Shown: one piece after another, positions 56,918-64,000 of the stretch
How positions within the stretch are numbered: the first letter of the stretch is position 1
Layout of the letters: every line of letters begins with the position of its first letter
Origin: Platycnemis pennipes
Taxonomy: Eukaryota > Arthropoda > Insecta > Odonata > Platycnemididae
Direction of reading: 5' to 3'
DNA: 64,000 nt
Assembly: GCA_933228895.1 (NCBI GenBank)
Contig: OW121851.1
Span: 129,689,624-129,753,623, forward strand
Notes under the pieces: generated by a model
What the model saw: the letters and a program-made list of their open reading frames with translations, nothing else
The model's database searches: none
What the model was told of the DNA's origin: nothing
Translations under genes and position numbers: made by a program

Positions 56918-57269
56918 CGGAATCTACACAGAAAAAATCACTCACCATGAGCGGAACTCGAATCCGGAATCCACTAATTTCCGGTGCTTTTAACCAGGCA
57001 AGCTATCGTTTCAGGTGTGACTTTGTGGAACTTGCTAATACTCATAATGAAACACACTCCACACTTAATTTAATAGCACGTAGATAACCTAGAAAATGGC
57101 ACTGGTTGCTGTAATCCGGGTCGATTGATATTAAGTGTAGAGTATTATTACTGTGTTTCATTATGAAACAGTCATGCTAAGATTAACTGGCTGAAGCACC
57201 TGGATGTATATCAGGGGATCCAGGGCTCAAGTCTAGTCAAGGTGAGTGATTTTTCATGTGCAGAAATTC
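56918..57269. mobile_element. inverted pair of tRNA-like units, diverged
   Basis: Left arm (56918-57075, tRNA-like unit on the minus strand) and right arm (57128-57269, plus strand) are diverged inverted copies. Outer parts share AAAAAATCACTCACC against GGTGAGTGATTTTTC; inner parts share AATGAAACACACTCCACAC against AGTGTAGAG and ACTGTGTTTCATT. Each has a B-box-like stretch (GGATTCGAGTTCC left, GGCTCAAGTCTAG right) and an A-box-like GGTTAAAAGCACC or GGCTGAAGCACC. Heads face each other, as in 4898-5227, but the sequence is unrelated to that element. Older, about 25-30% diverged. Confidence 0.55.
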
Positions 57270-59534
57270 ATCTATTGTGTATATTATCGGGTCACTCCGT
57301 TAAGATTTTTCGTGGCTGGTTTGTAATTCTTAAATTTTTCAACGTGTTAGTTTGGAATGTCATCGAATATATTGCAAACAGAGGAGAAATTCTTGCTAAA
57401 TCTCACGGACTTTTGTTTTCAGGCCCCAATGCCTTAGCGAAAGGATAAAGGTGTGCCAGTAAATTTTTTTACTTTCGCGTAACCATTCCTTATTTGGGCT
57501 TAAAATCGGAGTTTCCGAAATGCACGTCGTCTTGTAAAAAAAGCTAATCATTTCACTTATCCGAGCTGCCTGGGTTTTGAAGATCACTTGATATGAATTG
57601 GCAATATTATTCCTGTAAAGTTTTAGTGAATTTAAATCCCTGAATTCTAATTCCCTGATTCAGGTCTTCTATTTATTTTAACTGTTACGGAGTCCCTCCA
57701 TCATCCATCCCACCTACTTTACCGAGTAGTCTCGCATTGCCGGAATAGTTCACCCAACTCGTCAAACACATACATACTAATTATGTGAGCATTAATATTT
57801 CTATTACCCCGAGTGCTTGTCAGCATCGTTATGATGAAGGAACTCTGTGGAAATGTCGAAACTCCGAAAATTCTTGGAAAGCATTTTTATTCAAATCGTG
57901 TTGTGCATTCCTCACTACATGCCCTCCCAGGGTTTCGCGGACAACACGAGAGAAATTGGCGTGACCAATATTAGCACACAGGGTAGTTTAATGTGCCTCC
58001 TCTTCTTCACCATACCAGCAGAAGATAACAAATCATGATAAAGTACGTAAGTGCCGTCTCAAGGATCCTCCCTTATTACCTACCGAGGGGAAAACAATGC
58101 ATCATCATTATCAGAGGCAGTCCACCGATTAAAGCCCCTGATAACTATCGACCACCGTGAAGTAATTTTTGAGCACCGTTTTCCCCACCTCCATTATGAA
58201 GCACCATTTTCCCCCCACCACACCCCTTTTTGGCACTAAAAATTATTTACCTATTGTCCAGCATAGTATGTGAAATATTTTTTCTTTTATTTTTTCTTCA
58301 GCCTCATGGATGAAAAGAGCGGAGCTCATGCTCTCGAACATAGCCTACTAAAATATCATTTCCTCTCCCTCTATTATTCATTAATTTGGATGCACATATG
58401 AAATTTTCACCAGCATCTATTTGCCTTTACTTCATTATAAAATTTTCATTAGTATTCCTATCAGCCCAGAACACTGAACTCATTCTACCCATGATCAATA
58501 ACTCAATATTTGCAATGTGTTTTCAGGTTCTAAAAGTATGCTACGTGGCTCTTCGTAAGGGAATCAGCTAAAATATAGGTAGTATTATTTCACCTTCATT
58601 TATATTTTTTCAAGATTTGTCTCAGTATGCGACTCATCCATTTTATTTTAAACTGAAACCTTCCAGCGCGGTATCTCTGCATTCTTCATCTACTGTCTAG
58701 GTTATCATTCATAATAATGCCGAGTAATGCATAATTTTAACATTGATTGCTTTGCTTCACTCGGCATATTGCTCCAAATGTTTTGTTTGTTTCCAATTAA
58801 TATTTAGGCTCTTATTGCCTACACTCTTATTATATTATCATTATTAAAAGATTCTTAAGATGCATGGAGATGGAAATTATATATGTGCCTCGCAGCTTTT
58901 CGAAAAACGTGGTGTCGAAAGGTGCGCTCTTCCTGCTATGCACTAAAATTGTTTTGGTGGAGCCTGGTGCCAGGACCGACAGCGCCAGTGTCACTTAGAG
59001 CGCGGTGTGGAAGGGAAGTACCAATCAACCGTAATATTACCCTCCCAACAAACGGCCACGTAAAGCCATTGAAAGATTTCCAACCAAGTCGAAATGTCAC
59101 GTCGGGACTCGGCTTTATTGATTCAGGCTCACTTGCCGAGGGTGACACCCAATAGGTGGCTGGCACTCTTTGGCACGCGAATGATCATGGGCACGTCACG
59201 GCCCTTCCTCGTTGGCACGCAAGCTGGGTGCATGGATTCGCCACCCCTGATCTCACGTGGTGCGTGATCAACAGGGGCAGTCGGTGACCAATGCAAGTCG
59301 ATCACTTCCCACACCCTCTCATTCCAAGAGGCACACCGCGGAGACGTTTCCCATCACCAGTTTGAGGGTGAAGTGGAGGGAAGAGGTCGAGTGAATCAAG
59401 GGGCTGTTTCCATGGTGATGGGGCGAGACAAAGTACCGTCACCAGTTCACCAGAAATGGGATGGGTGAGTGTGATGGTATTTGATTCAAGTTTTACTGGG
59501 TAGTACCGCAGCTCGTCAAAACTAGCGCCATAAT
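57270..59534. other. unassigned; possible Penelope-like motif at 57826-57875, CpG-containing patch at 58950-59420
   Basis: 57826-57875 (TTATGATGAAGGAACTCTG, TGGAAATGTCGAAACTCCG) resembles the hairpin-GAAAC termini but the stem is poor. 58950-59420 is GC-richer, with an AATAAA and CGACGTGACATTTCGACTTG region on the minus strand; the 180-codon minus-strand frame at 59302-59844 crosses it and also contains a CR1-like tail, so it is not a gene. Could be an unrecognised repeat such as a solo LTR. Confidence 0.35.
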
Positions 59535-59600
59535 CTGTATCTACACCTGCAATGTATTCTGAAAAACATGCCCAAGGGTGTGTGGAAGGGGATGCCTCTT
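59535..59600 (-). mobile_element. CR1-like 3' terminus, diverged
   Basis: TATCTACACCTGCAATGTAT, then CCCAAGGGTGTGTGGAAGGG, matches the complement of the family's final block with about 25% changes. Confidence 0.6.
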
Positions 59601-59851
59601 CATCAGGCATGCATAAGTGTCTCACCTCAAGGTTGTTACTAGTTACTCCATTACTGGCTTCACTACTATGGCAAGAGTGCTCGCAAAAGATGGCTTCTAA
59701 CTTGAAAATATTATAATGTGGATCATACACTGCAAAAATCTTACACGAATATTTGTGATAACAAGCCATGCATGCGAGGACGTGGGAGGCGATTAAATTT
59801 GATGAGGTGAAAAAAATACCCATGTAATTGTGCAAAATAGCCATCCAATCT

Positions 59852-59988
59852 AGTATTTTCCCGGCGAATACAAGTAACGAAGATTTCTCGGGCTTGCCAC
59901 CGGTTAATAGGCTCCATTATTGCCAATTAATTAGGCAGTAATGGAACCTATTAACCAGTAGCAAGCCCGAGAAACATTCCTTCATAGG
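59852..59988. mobile_element. fold-back element C (Penelope-like 3' end, inverted)
   Basis: Arms TTTCTCGGGCTTGCCACCGG plus TTAATAGGCTCCATTATTGCC (to 59924) and their inverted copy (59934-59978) around a short AATTAATT centre. Only the left side carries TTTTCCCGGCGAATAC outside the arm. Flanked by CATCCAATCT (59842-59851 and 59989-59998), a 10-bp duplication. It matches elements at 14932 and 16443 in the CGGGCTTTCCACCGGGTTAA core. Confidence 0.8.
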
Positions 59989-59998
59989 CATCCAATCT

Positions 59999-60800
59999 GC
60001 ATTACATATGTTTTGATGATTTTTCCAGTAAGTTTGTTCTATTCTCATCATACACATCTGTCTTATCCATATTGCCTGCGGAAAATTACAAATAAAACCT
60101 CGCCTTTTTATTAATTTCTTATGGTAACACTATCGTCTTATGGTACCACTTGTACAATGGAATTTTAATATGATTTTAGCATATCTAAAGAGTCAATACA
60201 CCTAAAATTACTTCATAGAGATATAATCAGATATTTATTTCCCATTTAAGCCTAACTTAGCATTGCCGTCGTGAGGATGCAATGGAAACAATGGCGCGAG
60301 GCTCAACATGGAGCATATCTTACGAAAGGAGAGACGTAATTCATTACCTGAGTAACTAATTCAACTAGAAAATATCCAATTATGATTGCATACAACCAAG
60401 TTTGAGTGCACGGAAGAAAGACTTGCATGTAACCATCTGAAAGCGAGAAGATGTACCTAATGCTCTCCTTGAGGCATTGATTCATTTGCAAAACATTTTA
60501 ATACGCTTCTTGTACACCAACTCGTCAAACAAGTGCCCTTAAAAATATCGGCACCATCGTGATTAACGGGTAAAGCATGCACTCAAGAATGAAGGAGTCG
60601 TGCGAGGGCCTCGTACACTCCCTCGCTTCTATTCGAGGGTGTATAAGTGAGAAGCATCCTTTGCGTGGAGGGAGATGAGAATCTCGCTTCCTCAGTTCTT
60701 CCGTAATTCCAGAAGAAGTCCTCTCTGGCCAAGCCACATCCCAACGCTACACGGCGCCACAGCTGCTCTTAAGTTGGTCTAATCCATGGACAAAGATTTA
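59999..60800. other. no gene seen
   Basis: AT-rich; a weakly GC-richer stretch at 60560-60760 has no recognisable exon. Confidence 0.4.
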
Positions 60801-60812
60801 AGTTTATTTTGT

Positions 60813-61156
60813 TGGTTGGTTAGGGTTGGTTATTCAGGGGAGGCGACCGACAGCTGAGGTCATTTGCGCCATATAGGATAGGTGGGTAATTGAGTAATGG
60901 TAGGAATATTTCAGGTAATGGAGCAAGGGTGGAGAGAAACCTGGCGTCGGCATTAGCCTACTCTTAACGAAAGGCGCCAAGGGGACCACGGTTTAACGTC
61001 CCATCCGACGGACGGAGTACTGGACTTGAAATTCCCTCCACTAGGCACTCAAGTGGGGACCGGTTTTCCACTGAAAAATCCGCCGCTGCCGGGAATCAAA
61101 CCCGGGCCCTCGGGATGGGAGACCAGTACTCTAGCTACCACACCAACCCGATTCCC
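60813..61156 (-). mobile_element. tRNA-derived SINE, family B, full length
   Basis: Minus-strand copy flanked by the exact 12-bp duplication AGTTTATTTTGT (60801-60812 and 61157-61168). The tail at 60813-60833 is TGGTTGG-type repeats. The tRNA-like head (complement of 61085-61155) has a B box reading GGTTTGATTCC in place of GGTTCGATTCC, and a complete A-box region (GGTAGCTAGAGTACTGG in complement). Very close to 13843-14173. Confidence 0.93.
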
Positions 61157-61254
61157 AGTTTATTTTGTATTTCTCGTCGAAAGCAAGGGTTTCGTCCAAT
61201 GCATGATACAATTTTTCCATCGAGATTAAATTAGTATTTGGCAACTATAAACAA

Positions 61255-61435
61255 TGGAGCAATGGTAGGATGGAAACTGTTGTCCACTCTAGCCCTTTTA
61301 GAGAATGACATGTCAACTGGTTGCAGTTGCTGAACATCCCATCCATAGGACGTTGGAGCACCGACACAAACGCCATTGTAACTGCTCTTCAATGGCTACC
61401 AAAATATTGCATGAACAACCCTCCTCTTTGAGGAT
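61255..61435 (-). mobile_element. possible very old SINE, family B
   Basis: TCCACTCTAGCCCTTTTAGA, ACATCCCATCCATAGGACGT and TGGAGCACCGAC follow the order of the family B body. Identity is too low to be sure, and the tRNA-like head cannot be seen. Confidence 0.35.
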
Positions 61436-62129
61436 TCATACCCTGTCCCCTGACGAGGCAAGATAGAAGATAGCATCTCTGGTGGACCCTCTTCACTGTT
61501 ATCAAGATCGAGTGCCGAGAGTACTGATTTTCAGTAGATAACGGAAACATCACTACTTTCTCGCTCGAATTGTCAATGTCCTTCATATTCTCTCTAATTA
61601 ACATAGCTCATTAGTACCGAGCAGCCCAGAAGTAAATATTCATTAAAAATCTAAAGATAAATTGTAGCTAGAAAAGAAGTATTATAAGAGGTATCATCCA
61701 TTGCATGAGAAAATTGAGTAGTCTGAAAAAATTCTTGAATGACTGATACTACCTGCAGGCTTGCATTTTATCTTACGAGATTTATATCTAATCAATGAAA
61801 ATGACTAAACCGATGATAAAATATTAATTATTTTGCAGATACTAATCATTTAGTTGCACGCGCCTGGTACGTACACAATTATATGTTTCTATTTTCGTTA
61901 AATACATTTACTTACTGCAATCATGCATGCAACGCAAGATTTTTGATAATTCATCCCCGTCATACGCCCTAGACTAATGCAGTCTTCAGTAGATGCAGTA
62001 GTAGTAATACCATATTTTTTGCCTTGAAATTAGTCTTAAGTGAAAGTGGGGACGGAAGTTAAGAATACTACGTAGGCGGTAGGGAAGTTTAGTCTTTGGA
62101 GAGAGATGATGACCAGGAGTAGAAGAAAG
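61436..62129. other. no gene seen
   Basis: AT-rich, no repeat recognised. Confidence 0.4.
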
Positions 62130-62420
62130 CTTTAGGAGGCGCGATAACTTATATGTTTTTGAAGGCTTGACTCTAACAGTCGACTATGGAAGTGAACAAA
62201 CTTAAGGCGTTAGGTTGATAGTGGGCATAAGCTGCATGTTGAAAGTAAAATGGATAGATAAAATGGGAAATGATGGTCTGTTAGGCATGGTAGAGGACTG
62301 AACGATCTAAAAGTAAATTATGAATGGACTAAGCAATTAGTAACGGGGTTTATGAAAGCTGGATTACATTGCATAATGCTCGGTAGACGGAAAAAAGGAA
62401 GGGCTGTTTGGGTGGGAGTA
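62130..62420 (+). mobile_element. possible decayed RTE C-terminal remnant
   Basis: In one frame CMLKVKWIDKMGNDGLLGMVED (about 62230-62300) parallels RMLKIKWIDRVSNEEVLRRVGE of the RTE protein, and upstream codons spelling VDYGSE recall LLYGSE. Stops are frequent and no 3' terminus was found, so it may belong to a different RTE lineage. Confidence 0.4.
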
Positions 62421-64000
62421 ATATTTGAGTATGATTATGAAGTATGCGGGGCTAAAGAGGAATGTGCAAAGTTTTTTATCTTAGAGTGAATGAGTGAGTT
62501 CAATGTCCAGCAGAAGTATTTATCAGAAAGGAGAACATTTGAGCTAATATTGAAAAGGAGCTCAATCATTTGACTATTGAGGTGAAGTTTATTTTAAATT
62601 TCACCCGCTCCAAGTAGCTGCACCTGGAGCTGTTATTCAGAATCATCTGCTTAAAATTCTCAAATCAGCCTCTCTCCTTCCGAGGACATGCCGATCATAC
62701 AACACTTTACCATAATGATTCCTTCGGTCAGCAATCAGAACACGTGCAGTCTGCGATATTCATTTGTTTTTTTAGTTGATTTTTTTTCTCTGCAACCGGA
62801 TTCCGTTCCTATTTCTCCAGGGGTAGTACGATACTTAGTTTAGTATTCAAAAATTCTTTAAGTAGGCATTGCATTAGCAAGCATTGAATCCTTCAGTCCC
62901 TTGAAAAACTTAAAGACTAGTCGTTGAGGGGATAAAAAAACAATATATATTTGCGCATGGTGGGAAAAATTATGCAAGTCGGAGGGAAATGAATTATCGG
63001 TCTTCCTTCTTATAGATGACTTATTTAGTCATTTCTATTCCAGGATAATCGCGTGGAATGTCCAAGGCAAAAAAATAAAGTCTTACAAGGTGTCTTTTTC
63101 ATTGTGTTGCGGATTCACTGCATCGCACGTGCATTGAACGCTTGTCCACTCGTCTCACTCGCAAGGAAAGAGATTGTGAAGTGTTAATGAGAGCGGACTA
63201 TGGAGTGTGAAGATGCTCCGGCTGCCTCCTCAGAGGGGGGTGGCGAGAGGGTTGAGAGAGGGGGAGTGTTGTCCCACCAGTCCCAAGCCGCCTGATGACT
63301 GCCACTCAGCGCTCGAGGGCCTCTCTCGCGGTGCGACAGATAACGGACGAGAGTCGCTCAATAGAGCACTCCGCCCGGGAAAATTTCGTTATCGCTGACA
63401 AATCACCCTCAGTTTTACAGAAAGGGAAGGATCTACGGCAGCAGCTACAGCGGCGCGTGAGGCTGCAGTAGAGGACCTGAATGGCTACTCGTCGAGAAGG
63501 ATGCTCTCAGGGGTTGGAGAGTCCACACCCCCACGGTGACCTGAGCGGCGAGGAACACAAAGACCGTCCCGACAATAACCCTTCCCCTGCAGTGCCGATG
63601 CAAACGAAGGGACAGAGAAAGGGGAGAATAGGGAAGGAGGGTAGGTTATCTATAACTCCTCATACTACCGTGGCAATGCGGTATTACTAACTTACATTAA
63701 CTTAACTTACGTAACTTAACATTTTACTATATTTTTCGTTTCGTATTCTCAGAAAAGTTGTTGCATGGCAAGTAATAATTTAATACCCATACGATAGTAC
63801 TCTATGTGGATGAATATTCAAGTCGGACCAAAGTGGTAAAATTTAATTACCTTCAAAGGGGGGGAGAAAGATTATGCTCAAAGGATTGGAAAATTCCTCA
63901 AGGAACGCTGGAAGAGATTCTAAATAATAATTCTTACGGCCAAATTTAGAAGAGAATTATCAATTTTACTTTTACGATAACAAGAAATGACTAGCAGTAA
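62421..64000. other. unassigned; CpG-containing patch at about 63180-63650
   Basis: AT-rich up to 63100. From 63180 to 63650 GC and CpG rise (CAGCGCTCGAGGGCCTCTCT, GAGCACTCCGCCCGGGAAAA) with short overlapping plus-strand frames (63 and 69 codons). It could hold an exon or promoter, but no homology is recognised. 63690-63720 is ACTTAACTTACGT-type simple sequence. Confidence 0.35.

Noticed and set aside
59302..59844. 180-codon minus-strand frame as a host gene
   Set aside because: It passes through a CR1-like 3' terminus (59535-59600) and shows no domain.

Overview
This is animal (metazoan, probably arthropod) nuclear DNA: AT-rich, with no operon-like coding and no host gene I can recognise. 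Nearly every coding trace belongs to a retroelement. The window is a graveyard of transposable elements inserted into each other over long AT-rich stretches. The species cannot be read from the sequence. The mixture (RTE and CR1/Jockey-like non-LTR elements, Penelope-like elements, several tRNA-derived SINE families, hAT and piggyBac-type non-autonomous DNA elements) is typical of a large arthropod or other invertebrate genome. No rRNA, true tRNA gene, CRISPR array, bacterial gene or virus was seen.

Layout. 0-10 kb: a SINE (family A), a CR1-like 3' end with a 264-residue reverse-transcriptase tail, a second family A SINE, a palindromic pair of tRNA-like units with a 14-bp target duplication (4884-5241), minus-strand CR1 fragments, a family B SINE and a Penelope-like terminus. 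10-17 kb: a 1.67-kb hAT-type element with an exact 8-bp duplication (11048-12730) inside a tandemly duplicated repeat, a family B SINE with a 15-bp duplication, a short RTE insertion with a 12-bp duplication, a Penelope-like coding remnant (15311-15506), fold-back elements and head-to-tail CR1 pieces. 18-25 kb: a 0.54-kb dispersed repeat (family D), then the best element of the window, an RTE retrotransposon at 19164-22255 with an 11-bp target duplication, carrying an endonuclease and reverse transcriptase broken by deletions and a stop, then a CR1-like RT fragment. 25-38 kb: decayed RTE fragments on both strands, a piggyBac-type MITE with TTAA ends, further CR1 and SINE remnants. 38-44 kb: purine-rich DNA, a MITE with long inverted ends, a CpG-rich island at 39.96-40.56 kb (the only candidate host regulatory region), another SINE and RTE remnant. 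44-53 kb: mostly AT-rich DNA with little to report. 53-64 kb: a Penelope-like terminus, an RNase H-bearing I-like LINE remnant joined to a perfect 54-bp palindrome, a second family D repeat, a second inverted tRNA-like pair, a third fold-back element and a family B SINE with clean duplications.

The elements are linked by mechanism. RTE-type and CR1-type reverse transcriptases are the likely machinery for the SINEs, though no shared 3' tail proving the pairing was found. The most unusual theme is the number of palindromic insertions (five or six in 64 kb). At least three share the 3' end of a Penelope-like family and two consist of head-to-head tRNA-like units, which suggests fold-back (snap-back) synthesis during reverse transcription. 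A second theme is a recurring module of a TATA-like box, a short perfect hairpin and a GAAA box at six places.
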